A stretch of 64,000 nt of DNA, taken from NCBI RefSeq assembly GCF_905475395.1, contig NC_058339.1:93816520-93880519 (forward strand). Direction: 5' to 3'. Positions 36,401 through 45,280 of the stretch are shown here, in pieces. Origin of the DNA: Chrysoperla carnea (Eukaryota > Arthropoda > Insecta > Neuroptera > Chrysopidae). The notes below the pieces were generated by a model that saw only the letters and a list, made by a program, of their open reading frames with translations, was not told the origin of the DNA and ran no database searches. Within the stretch, counting starts at the first letter, position 1. Every line of letters starts with the position of its first letter. The translations under genes and the position numbers were made by a program.

Positions 36401-36796
36401 ATCAAAATGATAATTGGTCCTTTTTGAAACCAGATCTTGAATTTCAGAATGCTCAAAAGCTATTTCTATTCCAGTTTCTATCATATATTTCAAGTAATAC
36501 AGGAATGGAAATTGATTTTTTGTATACATATTCAAATGTTTATGATCAGGATATTCTAATTTCCTTGTAAATTCTAAATTTATTTCAGTTAAATTTGTTA
36601 ACGTTGATTGGTTTATTGGTTGTGTGGTTAGATAAACAATTTCATGGCCCCGATTTAGCAACTCAAATAAAATTGGTCTGAAGAACATTTGATGGGTGTA
36701 TGCTTTTGATGGTACCACAAATAATATTTTCGCACAGTCGCACATATTTAATATTGTTACAATTAACACAAATTTTGTTATTGTGAAATAATTCAT
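33425..36796 (-). CDS. UDP-glycosyltransferase, copy 2
   Basis: Four exons on the minus strand: 36796-35969, 34897-34675, 34605-34386 and 33701-33425. Their lengths (828, 223, 220, 277) are identical to those of copy 1, giving 515 residues. Signal peptide MNYFTITKFVLIVTILNMCDCAK, IYLSFGTTVQ, WFPQNDVL, NHPNVKCFINQGGIHS..EEAI, and the same membrane helix and KKSQKQKTK tail. The protein looks roughly 90% identical to copy 1, so the tandem duplication is fairly recent. Introns have grown: intron 1 (about 1.07 kb) has gained repeat sequence with a TATATA palindrome near 35237 and an ACCGAGCAAAGCTCGGT hairpin near 35513. Intron 3 has gained an AGCGTC MITE. Same expected role: UDP-sugar conjugation of small molecules in the ER. 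Confidence 0.92.
33797..34205. mobile_element. AGCGTC-hairpin MITE, copy 3, in UGT intron
   Basis: GTGTATTTTCATGATGACGC at the left and its rough complement GCGATATCATGAAATTACATC at the right. Inside lie an AGCGTCAA hairpin and the CCAACTGGATAAAAAC / CGATCCAGTTGGCAGCA inverted pair. The matching intron in UGT copy 1 is only 63 bp, so this insertion followed the gene duplication. Confidence 0.65.
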
Positions 36797-37198
36797 GATA
36801 TTTAATTTTTTTTTTTTTATTGTAAAACTTAAGAATGAAATTTAACAGACATATGTGTGGACATGGAATAATTTTTTTTACAACTTATGTACTACTTACC
36901 ATGTTATTTTATCTTTATAATTGAAAATACCTTTCATAACATTTTACTGATATGATTATTGAATGTTTTTAACTATATATCATAAACTATATAGCATAAA
37001 TTACCTTTAACTATAACTATAACTATATATCATAAATTACTATATATCACTAGCTGTGCCCTGCCACGCTTCGCTATAAAGATATAATTTCATAATGACC
37101 AGAGAATATATCGGTAAAAATAATGACGCTTGTCGCTGGCTTTGAAAATATATTATGACATATTTTATAGGTTACGTTTAACACTGGTCAGTATACTA

Positions 37199-37524
37199 CA
37201 TTAAGGTTATAAAGAAGGAGAACGATCGCTATAGAAAATATTGTCCCCGAAATATGGATAAAATAAGTGAGACGCTGCGATCGCTAAGTTGTATCAATAA
37301 AAGCGGGCTGTTGTGCGCTGATTTGAAATGATATATCAATTTGTACATTATGCAACTAACTTCATCTGCTTGTACTCATAAACAGCTAACTTCGCAGATA
37401 CTACTTAATGATGACAGCGCGGCTGGTGGCTGAAAAATGAACTATAAATTATACAAATTTTCAGGGACAGACGCGATAATGCTTTAACACGTAGCGATCG
37501 TTCTCCTTCTTTATTACCTTCATG
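37199..37524. mobile_element. P-element-like MITE, 326-bp copy
   Basis: Same family as 25246-25495, in the opposite orientation (shared AGAACGATCGC ends, GACAATATTTTC-type and CAGCGCGGCTGGTGGCTGAAAA blocks). It is about 75 bp longer in the middle. Flanks GTATACTA (37191-37198) and GTATACTG (37525-37532) are an 8-bp duplication with one mismatch. Confidence 0.82.
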
Positions 37525-37795
37525 GTATACTGGTGTAAATTTCGGAATACACCCATAATGAATGTAAAATATTTAATCAAACTAATAAATAATTAAACTG
37601 TTTACCATTTAATTAATAAATTCCAAAATAAAAGACTTTTCAGTTACTGAATTAATAATTGTGATACAATTATAAAAAACGACCTTGTATACTTTCCTGT
37701 GAATTTTATTTCATTATTATTCTAAATATTTCAATAGTTAAGTAATTAAAACATTTTTTATCAAAGTAATTAACAACATATCAAAAATAGAAAAA

Positions 37796-37985
37796 TCTAT
37801 TTTCATGATGACGCTTGACGCTGAGTTTGAGTGTCAAATTAGCTGTCACGTGGTTAGTTTAGGCCGTGCTATCATCTGGATGAAAAAAAAAACTTCAGCT
37901 AAACAATGTTTAGCTTTTTACGATTTAAAGCTGCTGAAAATTTTTTTTTTTTATCCAGGCAACACCACGGCTTAAACTTTTAATC
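37796..37985. mobile_element. AGCGTC-hairpin MITE, copy 4
   Basis: TTTTCATGATGACGCTTGAC followed by GCTGAGTTTGAGTGTCAA, CACGTGG, TAGGCCGTGCT and the GCTAAACAATGTTTAGC palindrome. Closest to the copies at 33797 and 58536. Confidence 0.6.
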
Positions 37986-38698
37986 ATAGAAAAGTATATC
38001 CTATTTTTATTATCAGAATTACTTCAAAATGTTAGTTTTACTAATAAAAAGCCACCAAAAATTTATTTCGCCAAATTAAACACGCTTTCTTGCCAAAAAC
38101 TTAAATTTTAAAACGCGGGCATCCAATTTGATGACATAATATGGGTATCACTATACGAAATAACACAAATAATTTTGACAGATATATTCATAGACATCTG
38201 ATTATAATAAATATAAATACTTATTATTTATGTATATATTAAACCCAGCTGTCTACACTGAACTAATTGATGGTCTATGGTTCATACCGATATGACATCA
38301 CAGCAGGGCTTACCCGCGTTTTAGGTCACGTGATATACAGTTTAAAAAGTATGATTTTTAATTTTAATATTTTAAAAGAAAAATGTGTTTTTATGACTCG
38401 AAATCAGAATATTTAAGAATATTTTTACATAAATTTTAACTTTTTTCAAATTTCATGATTTATTTTTCACTAACGATAATATCCTATTTAGAAAAAAAGA
38501 GTATTAAAAAATAATACAGCATATTATTTATTATTTTTTAAGGGGGATTTTAAGGGTTTTTGGCTAAAGCTTTAAGGGCTTTAAGGATAAATATTTTTGA
38601 GAGTTTGTAACACTGGAAAACAATGTCAAAGTGACATAAATAAAAAAAAAAAACCTGATTAAATTGTTAATTTCTAAACTAAAGATAATAAGAACAAA

Positions 38699-41320
38699 AT
38701 GGCAAATAATTTATTTCAAGATGGAACTGAAAATGAATTCGATTTGCAGCAAATATTTATTAAAGAAGAAACATCACAAGAAAGTGATAAAATGGAACTA
38801 ATTACAACTGAATATGAAACCGATAAATCAGAAGTAAAAAGCTCTTCAAAAACTACGCAAAACAAACCATATTCATGTAATTTTTGTGACAAAAGATATA
38901 ACGATCGAAGAAATTTAAGAAATCATAATCGATTACACACGGGAGAAAAACTATTTCCCTGTGACGTCTGTGATAAAACATTTATCCAAGTCCACAGATT
39001 AATTGAACATAAACGAATTCATACCGGGGACAAACCATTTTCATGTGAAGTTTGTGATAGAAAATTTACTCATCAAAGCACGTTAATACGACATAAAGTT
39101 ACTCATACGGGTGAAAAATCATTTTCATGTGATGTTTGTGACAAAAAATTTACTCAACAAAGTACTTTAAAACAACATAAACGAATTCATACGGGAGAAA
39201 AAGGATTTCCTTGTGATGTCTGTGAAAAAGCATTTGTTCAAGAAAATAATTTAATTGAACATAAACGAACTCATACGGGTGAAAAACCATTTTCATGTGA
39301 TGTGTGTGACAAAAAGTTTTCTCAATTACAAGGTTTAGTGCAACATAAAAGGATTCATAATGGTGAAAAACCATTTTCTTGTGATATTTGTGATCGAAAA
39401 TTTAGTTGGCGTGGTAGTTTAATTGTGCATAAACGATCTCATACGGATGAAAAATCATTTTCATGTGGATTTTGTGATAAGAAATTTTCACATCCAAGTA
39501 GTTTAACGAAACATCAAAGAATTCACAACCAAGAAGATTTTATGGGTGGGGAAGAAAATGATTTTATTAAGGAAGAAAAATCTATGAAAAGTGAACTAAT
39601 TGAAGAGGGAAATGTACAAGAAGAAGTAAATTTGGAGGAAGTTATGATTAAAGAGGAAGCATTAGAAGAAAATGACTCCGAATTAGAGGTGAAAAAAACT
39701 AAACCACATTCATGTGATTTTTGTGAAAAAAGTTATAAAAATCGAAGAAATTTAATTGTCCATCAACGACTTCATACCGGTGAAAAACCATTTTCATGTG
39801 ATGTGTGTGATAAAAGATTTTCGCTACTTCAAAGTTTAGTTCAACATAAACGAATCCATACGGGTGAAAAACCATTTTCTTGTGAAATTTGTGATAAAAA
39901 ATTTACGCAACAAAGTACGTTAATACAGCATAAACGTATTCACACGGGAAAAAAACCATTTTCATGTGATTTCTGTGCGAAAGCATTTGTTCAAGAAAAT
40001 AATTTAATTGATCATTTGAGAGTTCATACTGGTGAAAAACCATTTTCATGTGAGGTGTGTGATAAAACATTTTCTCAGCTTCAAGGTTTAGTTCAGCATA
40101 AAAGGTTACATACGGGTGAAAAACCATTTTCTTGTGAAATTTGTAATCGAAAATTTACTTGGCAAGGAAGTTTAACGAAACACAAAAAAACTCATCTCCA
40201 AGGACAATCAATCGATGAAGAATTTGAAGAGAAAATTGATGAAAAAATGGAAAACTGTAATAAATTTGAAGAAATAATTACGAAAAGTGGACTAATTGAA
40301 GAAGGAAATGTACAAGAAAGAGTAAATTTGGAGCAAGTATTAATTAAAGAGGAAATATTAGAAGACCAGGACACAATGGAACTGAAACTGAAAGATCGAA
40401 CAACAGAACAATTAGAGATTAGAACTGTTTCAAAAGGTCAAATAAATAAAAAATATTCCTGTGATTTATGTGCGAAAAGATTTAAAAATCGACGAAATTT
40501 AATTGGGCATCAACGAATTCATACCGGTGAAAAACCATTTTCATGTGAGATATGTAATAAAACATTTTCTCAACTTCAAGGTTTAATTCAACATAAAAGG
40601 ATTCATACTGGTGAAAAACCATTTTCTTGTAAAATTTGTGATCGAAAATTTAGTTGGCGAAGTAGTTTAATTGAACATAAACGATCTCATACGGATGAAA
40701 AATCATTTTCATGTGACATTTGTCATAGAAAATTTATTAATCCACGCAGTTTAACGCGACATAAAAGAATTCACATCGAAGGCGAAAATGAAGAAAATGG
40801 TTTAATTAAAGAAAAACTTTTTGATGAAAAACATGAAAACTGTAATACATTTGTCAGTGAAAGTGGTCAAATATATTTTTCTTGTGAAATTTGTGATAAA
40901 AAGTTTAAACATCGAACGAATTTAACAGCTCATAAACGACTTCATTCTGGGAAACGATTATTTTCCTGTGAAGTGTGTAATAAAGTTTTTATCCAAGAAA
41001 ACAGTTTAATTGAACATGAACGGATTCATACTGGTGAAAAACCATTTACCTGTGAAATCTGTGATAAAAATTTTACACAACAAAGTTCTTTAAATCGACA
41101 TAAAAGAATTCACATCAAAGAAGATTCTATCGATGAAGTATTTCAAGAAGCAAACGATTTAATTAAAGAAGAACCAATTGAGAGTGATGAAAACCTTGAA
41201 AACTATAATGAAATTGAAGAAAACTTTAAGAATAATGAAATTGTTTTAGAAAGAAATATTGGAATAAAAGAAGAAATAAATTTTGATCAAGTATTGATTA
41301 AAGAAGAAATACAATTTTAA
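38699..41320 (+). CDS. C2H2 zinc-finger protein C, 21 fingers in four blocks
   Basis: A single frame of 873 residues beginning MANNLFQDGTENEFD. I count 21 canonical C2H2 fingers in blocks of 8, 6, 4 and 3, with TGEKP-type linkers inside blocks. Acidic spacers lie between blocks, at the N-terminus and at the C-terminus, and together hold seven I-K-E-E motifs (for example IFIKEE, VMIKEE, VLIKEE). The first finger in blocks 1-3 is of one type (C.FC.K.Y..RRNL or close), so the gene grew by duplicating whole spacer-plus-block modules. No ZAD or KRAB. Paralogue of the genes at 22789 and 26935 (shared MANN start and spacers). Expected to be a nuclear DNA-binding regulator; IKEE fits a SUMO acceptor site. 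Targets unknown. Confidence 0.88.
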   Translation: MANNLFQDGTENEFDLQQIFIKEETSQESDKMELITTEYETDKSEVKSSSKTTQNKPYSCNFCDKRYNDRRNLRNHNRLHTGEKLFPCDVCDKTFIQVHRLIEHKRIHTGDKPFSCEVCDRKFTHQSTLIRHKVTHTGEKSFSCDVCDKKFTQQSTLKQHKRIHTGEKGFPCDVCEKAFVQENNLIEHKRTHTGEKPFSCDVCDKKFSQLQGLVQHKRIHNGEKPFSCDICDRKFSWRGSLIVHKRSHTDEKSFSCGFCDKKFSHPSSLTKHQRIHNQEDFMGGEENDFIKEEKSMKSELIEEGNVQEEVNLEEVMIKEEALEENDSELEVKKTKPHSCDFCEKSYKNRRNLIVHQRLHTGEKPFSCDVCDKRFSLLQSLVQHKRIHTGEKPFSCEICDKKFTQQSTLIQHKRIHTGKKPFSCDFCAKAFVQENNLIDHLRVHTGEKPFSCEVCDKTFSQLQGLVQHKRLHTGEKPFSCEICNRKFTWQGSLTKHKKTHLQGQSIDEEFEEKIDEKMENCNKFEEIITKSGLIEEGNVQERVNLEQVLIKEEILEDQDTMELKLKDRTTEQLEIRTVSKGQINKKYSCDLCAKRFKNRRNLIGHQRIHTGEKPFSCEICNKTFSQLQGLIQHKRIHTGEKPFSCKICDRKFSWRSSLIEHKRSHTDEKSFSCDICHRKFINPRSLTRHKRIHIEGENEENGLIKEKLFDEKHENCNTFVSESGQIYFSCEICDKKFKHRTNLTAHKRLHSGKRLFSCEVCNKVFIQENSLIEHERIHTGEKPFTCEICDKNFTQQSSLNRHKRIHIKEDSIDEVFQEANDLIKEEPIESDENLENYNEIEENFKNNEIVLERNIGIKEEINFDQVLIKEEIQF

Positions 41321-42189
41321 AATTAATCGTGAACTAAATAAAGTCGAAGATAAAACTGATATATTTTGCAACAATTCATGTTTTTTTTTAAAAATATTTT
41401 TAATTCATTGTTTACACCGTTATAACAAAATAAAAAATATAAATAATGTTTAAAAATGCTGTAATTAAATGTAAAAAAATATTTAAAATACATACAATTA
41501 ACTCAGTCAATTGTTTGTTTTCACTTGTTATACAATAATTGAATTTTATAAATAAGTTTTCAAAGTTAATTAAATACTATAAGTTTTCTAATGTTGACGC
41601 ATATTCGCTCCGTGCGTGAGTTTCGTTTCCATGGTAACGATACACTACTTTAATTATAGAATTGTATGGATGCATATAAAATTGTATGGATTGCATTTAA
41701 GACTTACATTTAAAATTTAATATTATTGTCTCACAAATTTAAATAAATAATTATGATAATTTACATTTGAAAAATAATATTTGTACAATTTGATTTCTTA
41801 TTTTCACAATTTTTAATGCATTAAGTTTAATTAATTCGTGTTTTTCAATAATTTTAATTTGACATTTCTATTACATTAACATGTAAAGAATTGCAAATTA
41901 GTCATAACAGCCCCCTTTAACTCCAAAATTTTTCACTTAAAGCGCTGGCATCGATTTTATTGTCCCTACCATGACTACGCACACAACGAATAGAAGAAAT
42001 ACCATTTTTATGCAAGACAATAACCTTACTATTCAAGATAAGAACCTTATTATATAAGATAACAACGAGATCTATATAGACAATTATACCAATTTAGTTT
42101 GCAGGGACAATCAGAGATGGCATTGAATTGCATGCGATAAAAATTAGCATTGACTTTCGCTTCTGCTTTACCGATATATTGGTTATTTT
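41321..42189. repeat. Spacer with a displaced ZNF upstream region
   Basis: No gene. 41535-41600 matches the right half of the ZNF hairpin (AAGTTTTCAAAGTTAATTAA) and 42015-42190 matches the ZNF promoter block (GATAAGAACCTTATTATATAA, GAGATGGCATTGAAT, CATGCGATAAAAATTAGC). It runs directly into the H2A 5' region, so a ZNF promoter now sits in front of a histone fragment. Confidence 0.65.
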
Positions 42190-42705
42190 GTGGAAGGCTC
42201 CATTACGCCAACGTTTATATTTTTTCGGTAATCAAATTAATTAGTATCAATTAATAAAAATGTAGGACGTGGCAAAGGAGGTAAGCTTATTAATTCTATA
42301 ATTAATTTTGTTTACAAGATATTTATTTCAAAAAATTGATAAATTTTTTTTGCAAAATTTTCTTTTTATCATTAGGCAAAAGTTAAAGGAAGTAAAGTTA
42401 AAGGAAAGGCAAAATCCCGTTCCAATCGAGCAGGACTTCAGTTTCCCGTCGGAAGAATCCATAGATTATTGAGGAAAGGCAATTATGAGGAACGAGTTGG
42501 TGCCGGGGCACCTGTATATTTAGCAGCTGTAATGGAATATTTGGCCGCTGAAGTTTTGGAATTGGCGGGAAATGCAGCAAGAGACAACAAAAAAACAAGG
42601 TATAAAATACATAACATAAATAATTTCGACTAGGTTAGAAACGTAATTTTAAGAAAATAAATAATTTTCATTTTTATATCAATTTTCAGAATTATAAACT
42701 ATAGC
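42190..42705 (+). pseudogene. Histone H2A.X partial inverted copy
   Basis: Plus-strand copy of the H2A.X 5' flank and first two exons. Exon 1 (42260-42280) reads ATG TAG, having lost two bases relative to ATGTCTGGACGTGG. The GTAAGC donor is kept. Exon 2 (42376-42599) keeps [20 protein letters not shown]..and [15 protein letters not shown], but carries a 16-bp duplication near its start that breaks the frame and has NYEER in place of NYAER. The copy ends six bases into exon 3 (CAG then AATTAT) at a break in homology. It is a dead partial duplicate of the minus-strand gene at 43094-45110. Confidence 0.9.
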
Positions 42706-43093
42706 TCATTTCACATTATACGTTTTGATCGAACGGAAAAAACATCCCATCGAACGTCGCTCCAAAGTCGTATCTCACGGTAAACGGACAATGTACGTCA
42801 CTAAGTTTACAATACTGTTTCACCAACCGAGCTTCATATTTTCAAACAGTAAAAATCACGATAGAAGCAAAAAGTGCGTCAGCTAGTACGTCACAGATTT
42901 TAATGGTCTTTTACAAAATTTGAGTCATAAAAGTGTCAAAGTCTTGTGATGTTCTTCTAATCGACTAAAAATGTTTCAAAATCGTGCAATATGAAACGAG
43001 CATTACAATCAGAAAAACAACTTTATTTTAAAAAAAACTTATCTAACGATTTCCGCTTAAAAATTACTTAATTAAAAAAAATAAAAAATATAA

Positions 43094-45110
43094 CTAATAG
43101 TCCTGAGATTGTGAAGATTTTTTGCCTGCACCTCCAGAGGATGTCGATGTCTTTTTAGGTAGAAGTACTGCTTGTATATTGGGAAGAACACCACCTTGGG
43201 CGATTGTCACACCAGAAAGTAATTTGTTTAATTCTTCGTCATTTCTGATGGCTAGTTGTAAATGTCTTGGAATAATTCTGAAATTAAAACGAAATCGCTA
43301 ATCAAGACAAAATTCTTTCAAAAAATGAAATCTGAAAGTTTTACATAGATTTCTTTAGTTTTTTTACCCTAAGCCCAATGAAATTTTAATATTTACAAGC
43401 CAGTTTTTTACCAAAAGGAAATTCTCTGACTTTCCCATGTTTTCCAGTTGAATACTTCAAAAATCCCAGACCACCAAAGTAGTACTTTTAAATTGCTTTG
43501 AAAGAAAGTGGAACGAAAATTTTACAAATAACGAGCATGAAAACTTACGATCACATGCGCAAATTTTTTTAATTAATTTGAATAGAAAAATAAAACTATA
43601 AAAATACTTTTAGAAGTTTATTATGAAAATGATAAAATTGCTCTTTTTGACTTTGCTCTTTTTTCACGGTATCATCTGAAATTTCCAGGTTTTCTAGAGG
43701 TTTTTATTGAAACGCGCCATTACCAACCAGGGTGATGATCTCATTAATATAAAATCCCCTAAATTTTCCATGATTAGGCTCGAGTACGATAACTGTGGCG
43801 CCACGATTTGACAAAAGAATATTGTCAAACACACATAAATAAAGCGAAAATGAAGAATACCAATTTTCGAGTTTTGGCTTAGTTCTCGAGATAATGAAGT
43901 CTAAAAAGGAAATTTTTATGTCATTAAATTCGTCATTTTTGTAATTTAATTCATAATCATTGTGCTAACTCGATCCCATTAAAGGCGTGACCAACCTGTA
44001 GATCAGTGAATGAACGCAATCACAGGGTAAATGGAAAGGCTAAAAACCCGCAGACCTGTGCTAACAAGACCCCATTAAAGGCATGGCCAACTTGTAGACC
44101 AGTGAATGAACTCAATCACAGGGTAAACGCAAGGGCTAAAAACTCGCAGGCCTGTGCTAACACGACCCCATTAAAGGCATGGCCAACCTGTAGATCAGTG
44201 AATGAACTTAATCACAGGGTAAACGCAAGGGCTAAAAACTCGCAGGGCCTGTGCTAACACGACCCCATTAAAGGCATGGCCAACTTGTAGACCAGTGAAT
44301 GAACTCAATCACAGGGTAAACGCAAGGGCTAAAAACTCGCAGGCCTGTGCTAACACGACCCCATTAAAGGCATGGCCAACCTGTAGATCAGTGAAGAAAA
44401 AAAATTAACTAACGAATTTGTTCGACGAAATTGTAATATTACAATTTAAAATCAACTAATGTTTAATTTTGTAATTTTTAAATCAACTAAAGTCGGTAGT
44501 GTAGTGTTATAATTGAAAATCGATAATATTAGTTCAAAATCGACATATTAAAAAAATTATAGGTATGTTTTTCAGAATTCTTTCAAAGTATAAGCTTTAA
44601 ATTTTAGTATCCACAGGAACTTATCAAATTTAAACGATTCAACATACAAAAAATGGCCATACAAAAAATTATTTATTTTCTTAAAATTACGTTTCTAACC
44701 TAGTCGAAATTATTTATGTTATGTATTTTATACCTTGTTTTTTTGTTGTCTCTTGCTGCATTTCCCGCCAATTCCAAAACTTCAGCGGCCAAATATTCCA
44801 TTACAGCTGCTAAATATACAGGTGCCCCGGCACCAACTCGTTCTGCATAATTGCCTTTCCTCAATAATCTATGGATTCTTCCGACGGGAAACTGAAGTCC
44901 TGCTCGATTGGAACGGGATTTTGCCTTTCCTTTAACTTTGCCTAATGATAAAAAGAAAATTTTGCAAAAAAAATGTTAAAAATTTATCAATTTTTTGAAA
45001 TAAATATCTTGTAAACAAAATTAATTATAGAATTAATAAGCTTACCTCCTTTCAATTTTTTAAATGTCTGGACGTGGCAAAGGACTGAGTCCTTTGCCAC
45101 GTCCAGGCAT
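43094..45110 (-). CDS. Histone H2A.X gene with a disrupted first exon
   Basis: Minus strand. Exon 3 (43277-43094) encodes [20 protein letters not shown] through VLLPKK and the tail KSSQSQDY. The SQ-acidic-aromatic end is the H2A.X phosphorylation motif used at DNA breaks. Exon 2 (44941-44734) encodes [17 protein letters not shown] to NAARDNKKT with canonical NYAER. With a normal 22-nt exon 1 the protein would be 137 residues. Exon 1 here (45110-45046) begins ATGCCTGGACGTGGCAAAGGA but is followed by an inverted copy of itself, so it is 65 nt long with a frameshift and stop before the GTAAGC donor. Introns and the SQDY tail mark a replication-independent variant. Either the gene is dead, or exon 1 is wrong in this assembly. 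Intron 2 holds a minisatellite. Confidence 0.78.
43965..44395. repeat. 96-bp minisatellite in H2A.X intron 2, about 4.5 units
   Basis: Units start at CTAACTCGATCCC-type bases at 43965, 44061, 44157, 44254 and 44350. Shared blocks are CCCATTAAAGGCATGGCCAA, TCACAGGGTAAACGCAAGG and CTAAAAACTCGCAGGCC. The same unit occurs in both arms of the palindrome at 50369-52514. It is GC-richer than its surroundings and creates a spurious open frame. Confidence 0.92.
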
Positions 45111-45190
45111 TTTTATTAATTGATACTAATTAATTTGATTACCGAAAAAATATAAACGTTGGCGTAATGGAGCCTTCCACAAAATAACTT
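44690..45190. repeat. Inverted duplication arm at H2A.X (partner 42190-42680)
   Basis: The 5' flank (GGAAGGCTCCATTACGCCAA), exon 1, intron 1, exon 2 and the start of intron 2 face a plus-strand copy about 2.1 kb away. Exon 1 in this arm has also become a local palindrome (about 45062-45113, 25-bp arms). Confidence 0.88.
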
Positions 45191-45280
45191 TAACTGGCAA
45201 ACGATCACAGAAAAGGCGGTTTGTAATTTTAGGAATAAAATATATTCTATCTAAGATTTATTACGATAGAACGTAATAAT

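Larger units (their letters stand above)
36797..38698. other. Spacer with MITEs, no gene seen
   Basis: Holds the copy-2 UGT promoter region (about 36910-36980), ATAACTATA-type simple repeats (36985-37060), two MITEs listed separately, and a short AGCGTC-family piece at about 37120. At 37064-37090 the minus strand reads GGCAGGGCACAGCTAG followed by T, which looks like a Helitron 3' end, but no 5' partner was located. The rest is AT-rich with nothing recognised. Confidence 0.4.

Noticed and set aside
42398-42598. Open frames antisense to H2A exon 2 (also 44735-44935)
   Set aside because: The sense strand encodes conserved histone H2A; the antisense frame is a by-product.
44006-44257. 83-codon frame of repeated NELNHRVN-type peptides
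   Set aside because: It is the translation of the 96-bp minisatellite inside the H2A.X intron, and the unit length lets the frame stay open.
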